DNA from: JAUYIW01 sp043818555
GTDB lineage: Bacteria > Patescibacteriota > Patescibacteriia > UBA9934
DNA length: 28,709 nt
NCBI GenBank assembly: GCA_043818555.1
Contig: JBDRFP010000018.1
Location: 1 to 28,709 of the forward strand
Direction of reading: 5' to 3'
Below are positions 22,041 through 28,709 of the stretch, in pieces (within the stretch, counting starts at the first letter, position 1; each line of letters opens with the position of its first letter). Both the position numbers and the translations under genes were made by a program. The notes beneath the pieces were generated by a model. That model saw only the letters and a list, made by a program, of their open reading frames with translations. It made no database searches and was not told the origin of the DNA.

Positions 22041-23396
22041 TTAGGCTTTCTGCCTTGCCTTAACAATAATTCGAATCGGAGTCCCTTCAAAGTCGTAATG
22101 CTTTCTAAGCTGATTTTCCAAAAAGCGCAGGTACGAATCGGCCAGAACATCTTTGCGTTCCTGCTTAACTCCTAAATTAAAAGTCGGCGGGTTCACGCTT
22201 GTCTGCTCAAAGTAACGGATTTTTGGATGCGCAACGCCTCTTCCGCGCGACGGCTTGTGCTTTACTATCGAACGGCTAATAAATTCACGCGCTTCATTGC
22301 GGTCGATCTGTGTGAATCGACTTTGGTAAACTTTGTCGATAACATCGAACAGCGTCTGCACGCGCTGGCCGGTCAGGGCCGATGTAAACAGGATCGGCGC
22401 GTAGTCGAGCATTGGGAGCATGGCGCGGATATATTTTTCATATTCGTTGATTGTGCCAGGGTCTTTGTCAGGAATCAAATCCCACTTGTTGGCGATTATG
22501 ACCGTGCTCGCGCCAACATCGTTTAGCATACCTCCAAGATGTTTGTCCTGAGTCGAGATTTTTTTTGAAATGTCGAGCACAAACAGGGCGACATCGGCTC
22601 GTTTAACTACGCGCAAAGTTTTGTCCACCCCGGTTTTTTCAAGTTTTGACTTACCGGCATTCACTCGCGCCATTTTCCGCACTCCGGCAGTGTCAATGAA
22701 CAGGTACTGCTGGCCGTTAATGCTCATTAAAGTGTCGTTTGGCTCGCGCGTTGTATGAGCTTCGGCAGATGTAATAAATCTGTGCTCGCCAAGCACGGAA
22801 TTCAAAAGTGATGACTTGCCAACATTTGGTCGGCCCACTACTGCCACGCGCATTACGGCAACATCGGTAATTTCCGCTGGCGCAAGGCCGATTTTCTCAA
22901 GCTCGTTGTAAACTTCGTCCAGCAAGTCGCCGGCGCCAACGCCTTGCTTTGCAGAAACCGGCAGCGGGGCAGAGAGTGGCCACTTTGACCATTCTTTTTC
23001 ATTAAGTTGAGATCGGATTCTTGCATTATCAGCCTTGTTGGCAGCTACAATCACCGGCTTTTTCGCCCCGATTAATTCCTTGGCAAGTTCGTGATCTTCC
23101 TTTTGAAGCCCGGCCTTTGCGTCAACCACAAATATTACCAAGTCAGCTTCCTTAATTGCTGCCCGCGCCTGAAGGGTAACATCGCGCTCGATTTCATCGA
23201 CCGCCTTAACATCCAGCCCGCCAGTGTCGATTAACCTCACAACGCGCCCGCGCCAAATACAATCAGCTTCGAATCTGTCGCGCGTCGTGCCAGGAATATC
23301 GGAAATCAAAGATTTGTTCGACTCAATCAGACGATTAAAAAGCGTGGACTTGCCCACGTTTGTTCTGCCGATTATTGCGATTTTTGGAGGATGCAT
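22041..23396 (-). CDS. der: Ribosome-assembly GTPase Der (EngA)
   Basis: A double-GTPase that matures the 50S subunit. Domain 1 has G1 GRTNVGKS (10-17), G2 PGTTRD (35-40), G3 DTGG (57-60) and G4 NKAD (120-123). Domain 2 has G1 GRPNVGKS (188-195), G3 DTAG (235-238) and G4 NKWD (303-306). A KH-like domain occupies about 365-451. The length of 451 residues is normal. The odd point is domain 2's G2/switch region, which reads AHTTREPND (213-221) instead of the usual AGTTRD. It starts at 23396 just after the GAGCTTA array. Confidence 0.95.
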   Translation of the reverse strand: MHPPKIAIIGRTNVGKSTLFNRLIESNKSLISDIPGTTRDRFEADCIWRGRVVRLIDTGGLDVKAVDEIERDVTLQARAAIKEADLVIFVVDAKAGLQKEDHELAKELIGAKKPVIVAANKADNARIRSQLNEKEWSKWPLSAPLPVSAKQGVGAGDLLDEVYNELEKIGLAPAEITDVAVMRVAVVGRPNVGKSSLLNSVLGEHRFITSAEAHTTREPNDTLMSINGQQYLFIDTAGVRKMARVNAGKSKLEKTGVDKTLRVVKRADVALFVLDISKKISTQDKHLGGMLNDVGASTVIIANKWDLIPDKDPGTINEYEKYIRAMLPMLDYAPILFTSALTGQRVQTLFDVIDKVYQSRFTQIDRNEAREFISRSIVKHKPSRGRGVAHPKIRYFEQTSVNPPTFNLGVKQERKDVLADSYLRFLENQLRKHYDFEGTPIRIIVKARQKA

Positions 23397-23400
23397 ATTG

Positions 23401-23537
23401 GAGCTTATTTCGGTAGGCGCGGAGCTTAACTCGCGGCTGAGAGAGCTTATTTCGGTAGGCGCGGAGCTTATTTGCTAAGCTCCTTTAAGCTCTTCCGCTT
23501 TTCGCCATTAAGCTTCCTTGTTAATCGCGATAAGCTC
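23401..23537. repeat. GAGCTTA array with exact 21-base period and inverted arm
   Basis: GAGCTTA starts at 23401, 23422, 23443 and 23464, exactly 21 bases apart, with two of the units identical over their full 21 bases. The inverse word TAAGCTC/TAAGCTT follows at 23476, 23486, 23509 and 23531. It fills the gap between the LCP gene and der. Confidence 0.85.
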
Positions 23538-23544
23538 TTTCGAC

Positions 23545-25026
23545 CTACCGCATTACAAGATCTGCTGTATTCTCACCTAAAATGATTAAAAAGTCAATAT
23601 TTTCACCGGCTGTGGTCAAATCTTCACCCGGAGTGCCAACTGTGAGTTCGCGAGGCACTACTTCGTCGGAAAAAATCCAGCCTGTCGTTGACATGGCAAC
23701 ATCGGCTTCTAAAAAGTCTTTTAGGACGTTTAAACCTTCAGATTTTTTACCCCCGGTGAGGTCGTAGATAATAGTGGTGTCATAACTGCGGGATTCTGCG
23801 TTTCCTATTTTTACAACATTAACTCCCGAGCTTGCCAGTAGTTGCGATGTTTGGAATGCCAGGCCGTTTACGCTAGTTCCGTTCTGGATTTCAACAGTTA
23901 CCAGCTCTATTGGAGTTGCTTGCTCTGCCAGCTGAGCTTGCGTTGTACCGGCTTCACTAAATACATTCTCTGCCATGTATTGCACCTCTGACCAGTCATC
24001 CTGCTTTGGCAGTAACACATAGGCGCCGTTGATTGAGGTTGAATAGAGCGGGCTTTCTGTGCTGCCGTCAAGCACATGGAGGCTGAGCCCTTCGGTGTCA
24101 ACATCGGGCGCGTATCGGGCAAGTTTGATCATTTCCCAAAATGACAAGTTAGTCTCCACATTGTCCTGGAAGGTTTCAATTAAGCTGTTTAATTTACCCG
24201 GCGAAAGAAGCACGGAAGGGGAGAGAACCTTATCTTTGACTGCCAGGAGGATTTTTTGCTGGCGCGCAGCGCGGGCAAAGTCGTCGCCCTCGCCGTTTGT
24301 GCCATGGCGTGAGCGCGCAAATTGGAGCGCGGTTTCGCCATCCATACTTTGCCAGCCTTGTTCAAATCCAATCACCTGCGTTAGGTAATCATCGGTAGGG
24401 TAGGAAGGATCAATGAAAGACCGATCCACATAAACATTAATGCCGCCGATCGCATTGACCAAATCTTCAAAGCCCCGAAAATCAACTTTTATAGTGTACT
24501 GGATTTCCTGATCGATTATGCCGCCGACAACATCTCCTGCAAAGTCCGGACCGCTGCCCGGGTCGTCAAGTTCGCCGTAAGCGTTTACATGGTTGATTTT
24601 TCGGTAGCCGTAGCCCGGGATTGGGACGACCAGATCGCGCGGTATGGACATGACTCCGATTTCGTTGGTTGAAGGACGGAAGCTTGCGAACATAAGAGTG
24701 TCGGTGAGTTCGGGTCCGTCGTGCCCTGCGCCGCCGATTCCCATGAGCAGAAAGTTGATGCGATCGTCCTCTTCGCCAACAAGCTCTTTTTCGTCGCTTG
24801 TTACCAGGCGGCGGAAAGAAGAGAAAATTGAAAAGCCGCCATCGTCCGAAGCGGGAGCGACAGCGATTTTGGAAATGTTATACGAAAAAACCACCCCACC
24901 GAGAGCAACAAAAGCCAAAAAGACGCTTAGAATTTTAAGGGTCTTTTTTTGGCGCTTCTCGCTCCGACGATTCGGGACAAGGTTGTACTTCTTTTTTAAA
25001 AAATCAACCGAATTTTCGTCGTTCAT
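23545..25026 (-). CDS. LytR-CpsA-Psr (LCP) family protein
   Basis: LCP enzymes transfer undecaprenyl-linked polymers to peptidoglycan in monoderm walls. A basic cytoplasmic tail (1-28) precedes one transmembrane helix (about 29-49). The LCP domain spans about 83-260, with INFLLMGIGG, the acidic DTLM site, SIPRDLVVPIPGYGYRKINHVNAYG and the arginine motif FARSRHGT. A LytR_C domain (IELVTVEIQNGTSVNGLAFQTSQLL, about 352-450) follows. At 493 residues it is a full two-domain member. The TATAAT lies ten bases from the ATG. The polymer attached is unknown. Confidence 0.93.
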   Translation of the reverse strand: MNDENSVDFLKKKYNLVPNRRSEKRQKKTLKILSVFLAFVALGGVVFSYNISKIAVAPASDDGGFSIFSSFRRLVTSDEKELVGEEDDRINFLLMGIGGAGHDGPELTDTLMFASFRPSTNEIGVMSIPRDLVVPIPGYGYRKINHVNAYGELDDPGSGPDFAGDVVGGIIDQEIQYTIKVDFRGFEDLVNAIGGINVYVDRSFIDPSYPTDDYLTQVIGFEQGWQSMDGETALQFARSRHGTNGEGDDFARAARQQKILLAVKDKVLSPSVLLSPGKLNSLIETFQDNVETNLSFWEMIKLARYAPDVDTEGLSLHVLDGSTESPLYSTSINGAYVLLPKQDDWSEVQYMAENVFSEAGTTQAQLAEQATPIELVTVEIQNGTSVNGLAFQTSQLLASSGVNVVKIGNAESRSYDTTIIYDLTGGKKSEGLNVLKDFLEADVAMSTTGWIFSDEVVPRELTVGTPGEDLTTAGENIDFLIILGENTADLVMR

Positions 25027-25036
25027 AGCTGGAGGT

Positions 25037-25042
25037 ATTATA
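25037..25042 (-). promoter_or_regulatory. -10 box of the LCP gene
   Basis: A perfect TATAAT on the minus strand with ten bases to the ATG, giving a leader of about four bases. No clear -35. Confidence 0.55.
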
Positions 25043-25137
25043 GCGGAAAGTATCGGAAAGCGGAAGGGGGGTTTATTTCAGGTGGCTGAGTTTTATTCTG
25101 TGGAGCGGAGAATTATTATCAGGGAACGAGACGGTTG

Positions 25138-25230
25138 GATGGGTCGAATGGGTCCTATATGACCCATGACGCTCGACTACTGTCTACCGGATGCTGGCTA
25201 CCGACTGCTGTCCACTCGGGCAAACAACCC
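25138..25230. repeat. Nonamer plus heptad repeat between LCP and lepB genes
   Basis: ATGGGTC words start at 25139 and 25148 and continue in nine-base steps (25157, 25166). They are followed by six heptads from 25175 (GACTACT, GTCTACC, GGCTACC, GACTGCT type). ATGGGTC (25148-25154) and GACCCAT (25161-25167) also form a perfect 7-bp hairpin. Confidence 0.65.
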
Positions 25231-25232
25231 CC

Positions 25233-25261
25233 TTGCCAAGCATTAAAAAGTATGATATTCT
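25233..25261 (+). promoter_or_regulatory. Promoter of lepB
   Basis: TTGCCA (25233-25238), a 17-base spacer and TATTCT (25256-25261), 24 bases before the ATG. Confidence 0.5.
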
Positions 25262-25285
25262 CAAGCATATTCATATTCAAACCCC

Positions 25286-25897
25286 ATGATCTTCAAGCAG
25301 CGTCGTGAAAACCACGAACCATTTGTTTACCGCCTCTTTGGTGCAACCTTGGGAGCGGTTATTCTGTTTGCGGTTGAAGTTTTGCAAGTTGTAATCATTG
25401 CCGCGGCAATCATCATCCCAGTCCGCTACTTCCTCATTAAACCATTCATCGTACGAGGAGCGTCGATGGAGCCGAATTACTACGAAAACGACTACCTAAT
25501 AATCGACGAGGTATCTTACAGATTTGGCGAAGCTGAGCGCGGCGAAATTGTTGTTTTCCGTCCGCCAGGGAATGAAAGCCAGTACTACATTAAGCGCGTT
25601 ATTGGCTTGCCGGGCGAGACAGTTGAAATTCTCGACGGCAACATTACCATTTCGAATAAAGACTACCCAAACGGGATTGACCTTACTGAAGATTACATTG
25701 AAGACTACACAGAGGGACACGAGCGCGTAACGCTCGGCGCTGACGAGTATTTTTTGCTTGGCGACAACCGTGACGCCAGTTTTGATTCTCGTAGGTTTGG
25801 CCCAGTAGACGAAGAAAATATTGTCGGCAAGGTTTGGCTAAGAGGACTGCCTTTTGAGCGCCTTGGCTTGTTCGATTATCCGGAGTACGGCCTGTAG
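25286..25897 (+). CDS. lepB: Signal peptidase I
   Basis: Cleaves signal peptides of exported proteins at the outer face of the membrane. A basic N-terminus leads into a hydrophobic stretch at about 17-50 that anchors the protein. The catalytic serine is Ser60 in VRGASMEPN and the general base Lys103 in YYIKRVIGLPGE. The GDNRDASFDSRRFGPV box (159-174) completes the family signature. At 203 residues it has a short beta domain, as in Gram-positive and CPR enzymes. It would process the secreted carboxypeptidase-type proteins of this genome. Confidence 0.95.
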   Translation: MIFKQRRENHEPFVYRLFGATLGAVILFAVEVLQVVIIAAAIIIPVRYFLIKPFIVRGASMEPNYYENDYLIIDEVSYRFGEAERGEIVVFRPPGNESQYYIKRVIGLPGETVEILDGNITISNKDYPNGIDLTEDYIEDYTEGHERVTLGADEYFLLGDNRDASFDSRRFGPVDEENIVGKVWLRGLPFERLGLFDYPEYGL

Positions 25898-25902
25898 ACA
25901 GA

Positions 25903-25970
25903 AGTGATTTAGTTATCTAGTCACTCAATCACTTTCGCTCACAGCCAGATCACTCAATTACTAAGCGAAT
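25903..25970. repeat. Eight-base CACTCAAT repeat
   Basis: CACTCAAT, CACTTTCG and a later CACTCAAT recur in roughly eight-base steps, and AGTGATT/AATCACT are inverted. It fills the lepB-hisS spacer. Confidence 0.45.
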
Positions 25971-25972
25971 TT

Positions 25973-27316
25973 ATGACACTGAAAAAAGCAGACAAAAAGT
26001 CAGAAGAAACAAAAGCAAAACCAAAAACTCCGGAACTTTTGCGGGGTTTTCGCGATATTTTGCCGGACGAACAGGCATATTGGGATTTAGTGGAGAGCGC
26101 TGCGCACAAGATTTCTACTGATTACAGTTTTGGCAGGATTCGTCTCCCACTTCTCGAGCGCACTGCTTTATTTGAGCGTTCGGTTGGGAAGGGGACTGAC
26201 ATTGTTGAAAAAGAGATGTTCACATTTGCCGATCAGAATAACGATCGCGTAACACTGCGCCCGGAAGCAACAGCGCAGGTCGCTCGCGCGTACATTGAGC
26301 ACGGCATGACAAACCTGCCTCAGCCGGTCAAACTTTGGTACTACGGCCCGATGTTCCGCTACGACCGCCCGCAGGCAGGCCGTTACCGCCAGTTTTACCA
26401 GTGGGGCCTGGAAGCGATCGGGTCATCTGAGCCGGTTATTGACGCGCAGATAATAATCATGCTGGATAGGTTCATGAAGGAGCTTGGGCTTGACACTGTT
26501 GTGAAAATCAATTCAATCGGCACTCCGGAATCGCGCATGGAATATGTTATGGAGCTTGCCAGTTACTTTAAGCAGCATCGTCGAAAATTGTCTGACATTG
26601 ACAAGAAGCGCCTTACAAAGAATCCGCTCCGCCTGCTCGATTCCAAAGAAGAGGGCATAGATGAGCTAAGGAAGAATGCTCCTCAGATCCTCGACTGGTT
26701 GGACGAGTCGTCAAAGCAACATTTAATGCAGGTGCTTGAATATCTTGATGAGGTTGATGTTTCCTACGAGCTTGATCCGTTCCTGGTGCGCGGGCTCGAT
26801 TATTACACGCAAACGGTATTTGAGATGCTTCCAATTTTAGACAGCACCGTTGATGCGGAAGAAGGCGAAGAGAAGGCCCAGAGCTCGATTGCCGGAGGCG
26901 GACGCTACGACGGGCTTATCCCGCTTCTTGGCGGGCGCGAGGACACTGCGGCCATGGGCGCAGCGGTTGGAATTGAGCGTGTGATTTTGGCAATGAAGAA
27001 GAAAGGTGTTGAGGTTGAAAAGAAGCGCAAGATTGATGTGTTTTTCTGCCAGCTTGGCGAAGCTGCGCGCAAGAAGGGTCTGGCGGTTTTTGAAGAGTTT
27101 AGAAAGAGCGAAATCCCTGCCGCAGAAGCGTTTGGTAAGGGGTCGCTCAAAGCACAGCTTGAGCTTGCTGACAGAATGGGCGCAAAACTTTCGCTCATCT
27201 TGGGTCAAAAAGAAGTTCTGGACGGAACGATTATTATTCGCGATATGGAATCCGGCGGGCAGGAGATTGTAGATATTACAAGGGTGATAGAGATTGTGAG
27301 GAAGAGGCTGGGGTAG
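25973..27316 (+). CDS. hisS: Histidyl-tRNA synthetase
   Basis: Class II synthetase that charges tRNA-His. Motif 1 region about 75-105, RPEATAQVARAYIEHGM at about 97-113, motif 2 MFRYDRPQAGRYRQFYQWGLEAIG at about 127-150, HisA-type motif LVRGLDYYTQTVFE at about 271-284 and motif 3 AAVGIERVI at about 325-333. The anticodon-binding domain covers about 350-447. The first 20 residues are a lysine-rich extension before the usual start (TPELLRGFRDILPDE). It lies downstream of lepB and probably shares its transcript; a strong hairpin follows the stop. Confidence 0.96.
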   Translation: MTLKKADKKSEETKAKPKTPELLRGFRDILPDEQAYWDLVESAAHKISTDYSFGRIRLPLLERTALFERSVGKGTDIVEKEMFTFADQNNDRVTLRPEATAQVARAYIEHGMTNLPQPVKLWYYGPMFRYDRPQAGRYRQFYQWGLEAIGSSEPVIDAQIIIMLDRFMKELGLDTVVKINSIGTPESRMEYVMELASYFKQHRRKLSDIDKKRLTKNPLRLLDSKEEGIDELRKNAPQILDWLDESSKQHLMQVLEYLDEVDVSYELDPFLVRGLDYYTQTVFEMLPILDSTVDAEEGEEKAQSSIAGGGRYDGLIPLLGGREDTAAMGAAVGIERVILAMKKKGVEVEKKRKIDVFFCQLGEAARKKGLAVFEEFRKSEIPAAEAFGKGSLKAQLELADRMGAKLSLILGQKEVLDGTIIIRDMESGGQEIVDITRVIEIVRKRLG

Positions 27317-27369
27317 GGGGTTAGTTACGGATTTATAGAAGGTACAGAAATACTGATCAGTGAACGAGG

Positions 27370-27436
27370 GTAGACAGTATACAGAAGACGGTAGACCGAA
27401 AAGTCTACTATTTACTATATACTATCTACTTTTTGT
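27370..27436. terminator. Terminator-like heptad hairpin after hisS
   Basis: A 27-base imperfect stem (27370-27396 with 27403-27429, loop CGAAAA) is followed by TTTTTGTTTTTT. Its left arm is GTAGACA/GTATACA heptads and its right arm GTCTACT/ATATACT heptads, GTAGAC recurring 21 bases apart. It ends hisS transcription and is also a repeat of the local type. Confidence 0.7.
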
Positions 27437-27440
27437 TTTT

Positions 27441-27505
27441 TGGCTGTGAACTCTCAGCTGTGAACCCTCGTGCTTAAACCCACTTACTACTTACTTTCGC
27501 TGCCT
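27441..27505. repeat. GCTGTGA heptad repeat
   Basis: GCTGTGA starts at 27443 and 27457, 14 bases apart, with ACTCTCA/ACCCTCG between, then TGCTTAA, TACTACT and TACTTTC continue in seven-base steps. It ends just before the rpsU promoter. Confidence 0.6.
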
Positions 27506-27509
27506 GAAC

Positions 27510-27538
27510 TTGACACAATCCAGCCAATAATGTACTAT
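27510..27538 (+). promoter_or_regulatory. Promoter of rpsU
   Basis: Perfect TTGACA (27510-27515), a 17-base spacer and TACTAT (27533-27538). The leader would be about 20 bases and lacks a Shine-Dalgarno. Confidence 0.8.
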
Positions 27539-27565
27539 CGTAGCACCTAGAAACGAGTAAAAATT

Positions 27566-27820
27566 ATGTCAACAATAGATATTCAACGAAAAAAAGGCGA
27601 AAGTTTTGAGGCGCTGTTCAGGCGCTTTTCCAACCGTTATCGCGAAAGCGGTAAGCGGCTTGAAGCAATGTCCAGCCGATTTTTCGCAAAAGCACCAACA
27701 AAGAATAAAATGCAAGAAAGCGCTCTGCGCAGACTCGAACTTGGCGCAAAACGCGACTACTTGATCCGAACCGGAAAACTGAAGGAAGACGATCGTCAAA
27801 AACGCGGACGCCGACGATAG
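27566..27820 (+). CDS. rpsU: Small-subunit ribosomal protein S21
   Basis: An 84-residue, strongly basic S21. KKGESFEALFRRFSNRYRESG (about 9-29) is the conserved S21 start and ALRRLELGAKRDYLIRTGKLKEDD (about 54-77) matches the C-terminal region of CPR homologues. It is longer than the about 70 residues of E. coli S21. S21 sits near the anti-SD region of 16S rRNA and aids initiation, which may matter in a genome that hardly uses Shine-Dalgarno sequences; that link is speculation. It has a strong promoter and a hairpin after the stop. Confidence 0.92.
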   Translation: MSTIDIQRKKGESFEALFRRFSNRYRESGKRLEAMSSRFFAKAPTKNKMQESALRRLELGAKRDYLIRTGKLKEDDRQKRGRRR

Positions 27821-27827
27821 AATCATT

Positions 27828-27862
27828 AAACGGGACCTCATTGGTCTCGTTTGTGGTATTAT
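27828..27862 (+). terminator. Hairpin terminator of rpsU
   Basis: A 10-bp stem AAACGGGACC / GGTCTCGTTT with one G-U pair and loop TCATT. The following sequence is only moderately T-rich, so termination may be partial. Confidence 0.6.
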
Positions 27863-27874
27863 TTCTGGAAGCGG

Positions 27875-28023
27875 GGTTTATTGTCGGGATGGCAAGGTTT
27901 ATTGTCGGCAAGCGTTGTTTACTGTCAGGTAGCAGAGGTTTATTGTTTTCGAAAAAATAAACCCTGTCTATCGATAATAAGCTCTGTGGTTCAATAATAA
28001 ATCAAGTTTTAAGCTAATAAACC
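27875..28023. repeat. Phased array of eight GGTTTATT/AATAAACC half-sites
   Basis: GGTTTATT or a variant starts at 27875, 27896, 27916 and 27937, then its inverse AATAAACC (or AATAAGCT, AATAAATC) at 27956, 27976, 27996 and 28016. Spacings are 20-21 on the left and exactly 20 on the right. The centre (27937-27963) is a near-perfect palindrome around TTTTCGAAAA. It ends 14 bases before the yqeY start codon. See findings. Confidence 0.85.
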
Positions 28024-28037
28024 TAGTAAATTGAATT

Positions 28038-28490
28038 ATGTCTCTCGCTGACCAAATCAAGGCCGACCTAACGGCTGCAATGAAAAATAAAGAACCGCAG
28101 ACAGTTTCTACTTTGCGGCTTTTAACAGCGTCGATCAAAAATAAGGCAATCGAACTTAAGAAAGAGCTTGAAGATGCGGAAGTGATCGCTGTAATAAAAA
28201 GTGATGTTAAAAAGCTTCAGGATGCGCTTGGCGACTTCACTAAAGCTGCGCGCGATGACCTTTCGGACCAGGCGAAGACGGAAATTGAAATCCTGAAAAA
28301 ATATCTTCCGCCGGAAATGGAACCTGAGAAGCTTGAAAAGATCGTGCGCGATAAACTCGACGAGCTCGATATCAAAGACATGTCAGGCATGGGGAAAGCA
28401 ATGGGATCGATTATGGCTGATGTTAAGGACGCTGTTGACGGCTACCGTGTTAAAGAGACGATTGAGAAGATTTTGAAAGGAGGGGAATAG
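28038..28490 (+). CDS. GatB/YqeY domain protein
   Basis: A 150-residue YqeY-like protein. The N-terminal helix MSLADQIKADLTAAMKNKEPQTVSTLRLLTASIKNKAIE (1-39) and the middle block EIEILKKYLPPEMEPEKLEKIV (about 83-104), with GKAMGSIMADVKDAVDGYRV near the end, match the YqeY family. The same fold is the tRNA-binding tail of GatB in the amidotransferase; stand-alone YqeY is of uncertain role, perhaps tRNA-related. It is preceded by the eight-site array and followed by a good terminator. No Shine-Dalgarno is visible. Confidence 0.92.
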   Translation: MSLADQIKADLTAAMKNKEPQTVSTLRLLTASIKNKAIELKKELEDAEVIAVIKSDVKKLQDALGDFTKAARDDLSDQAKTEIEILKKYLPPEMEPEKLEKIVRDKLDELDIKDMSGMGKAMGSIMADVKDAVDGYRVKETIEKILKGGE

Positions 28491-28516
28491 GTCGCGGAAG
28501 CTTATAGTTAATAAAG

Positions 28517-28546
28517 ACGAGACACACAAGTGCCTCGTTTTTGTTT
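28517..28546 (+). terminator. Terminator after the yqeY homologue
   Basis: A 9-bp stem ACGAGACAC / GTGCCTCGT with one mismatch and loop ACAA, then TTTTTGTTTT. Confidence 0.85.
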
Positions 28547-28574
28547 TACATCGCGACTGCGGCCGTGTTAAAAT
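28545..28574 (+). promoter_or_regulatory. Promoter of the last, partial gene
   Basis: TTTACA (28545-28550), an 18-base spacer and TAAAAT (28569-28574). The ATG at 28583 is eight bases beyond, again near-leaderless. Confidence 0.5.
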
Positions 28575-28582
28575 CAATGCAT

Positions 28583-28709
28583 ATGAAACCAGGATCAAGA
28601 ATGCTTAAAGAAAAATTTGGCCTGCATACCTCTGAGGAAGCAGGGCGCGCAGTTGCGCGCAAAGAAGCGAGAACCGGCGAAAAGGTGCCAAATGAGCCCG
28701 GAGAGCAGA
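28583..28709 (+). CDS. Unknown protein, cut by the window end
   Basis: An open frame with no stop to the last base, at least 42 codons. It starts MKPGSRMLKEKFGLHTSEEAG and is rich in charged residues. An ATG two codons upstream (28577) is also in frame, but it lies only two bases after the -10, so I prefer 28583. I do not recognise a family. The near-leaderless promoter and preceding terminator support a real gene. Confidence 0.6.
   Translation, partial: MKPGSRMLKEKFGLHTSEEAGRAVARKEARTGEKVPNEPGEQ

Noticed and set aside
24644..25162. Plus-strand open frame of 172 codons
   Set aside because: It is antisense to the LCP gene start and then crosses its promoter and the intergenic repeat; composition is that of a reversed gene.
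27875..28023. CRISPR-like reading of the regularly spaced GGTTTATT array
   Set aside because: Words are only eight bases, period is 20-21, the second half is inverted and no cas gene is near. The same reasoning applies to the GAGCTTA array at 23401-23537.

Overview
This window looks like a chromosomal segment of a Candidate Phyla Radiation (Patescibacteria) bacterium, probably Parcubacteria-like. That is inference from several signs: a basic, C-terminally extended S21 protein; a TopA carrying repeats instead of zinc fingers; almost no Shine-Dalgarno sequences at housekeeping genes; several near-leaderless genes; and a monoderm-type envelope set (LCP protein, D,D-carboxypeptidase, MacAB-like exporter). 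No rRNA is present, so the placement is not proven.

Layout. 1-3620: scpA, scpB, a penicillin-binding-type carboxypeptidase, a small membrane protein, and a convergent membrane protein. 3633-4095: initiator tRNA-Met (minus), tRNA-Leu(CAA) and a second CAT tRNA (plus). 4178-8578: a HlyD-type adaptor, a four-helix-bundle protein, an ABC ATPase and a permease. 8704-10563: parA and parB. 10728-12966: a bifunctional Rel enzyme divergent from an unknown coiled-coil protein. 13019-18919 (minus): topA, a REP-type tyrosine transposase, folC and dprA. 19218-20223: a GC-rich two-gene cassette that looks foreign, with a consensus promoter, an operator-like palindrome, strong SD sequences and a strong terminator. 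20229-21207: a complete IS481-type element with a 5-bp target duplication. 21392-25026 (minus): pth, der and an LCP gene. 25286-28709: lepB, hisS, rpsU, a yqeY homologue and the start of one more gene.

The most striking feature is in the spacers. Most intergenic gaps consist of degenerate short-period direct repeats (6, 7, 8, 9, 10 or 20-21 bp), and in many of them one arm is repeated in inverted orientation in the other. Each locus uses its own core word (CCAAT, CTAAATT, TTCAGGG, GAGCTTA, GGTTTATT, TTGAG, GTAGAC and others). In four co-directional gene pairs the two arms run almost exactly from stop codon to next start codon. In one of these a four-helix-bundle gene sits in the loop, and in another a different mobile-looking palindrome is nested inside. 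A phased array of eight half-sites lies directly in front of the yqeY homologue. The transposase has these repeats on both sides and its last codons are written in them.
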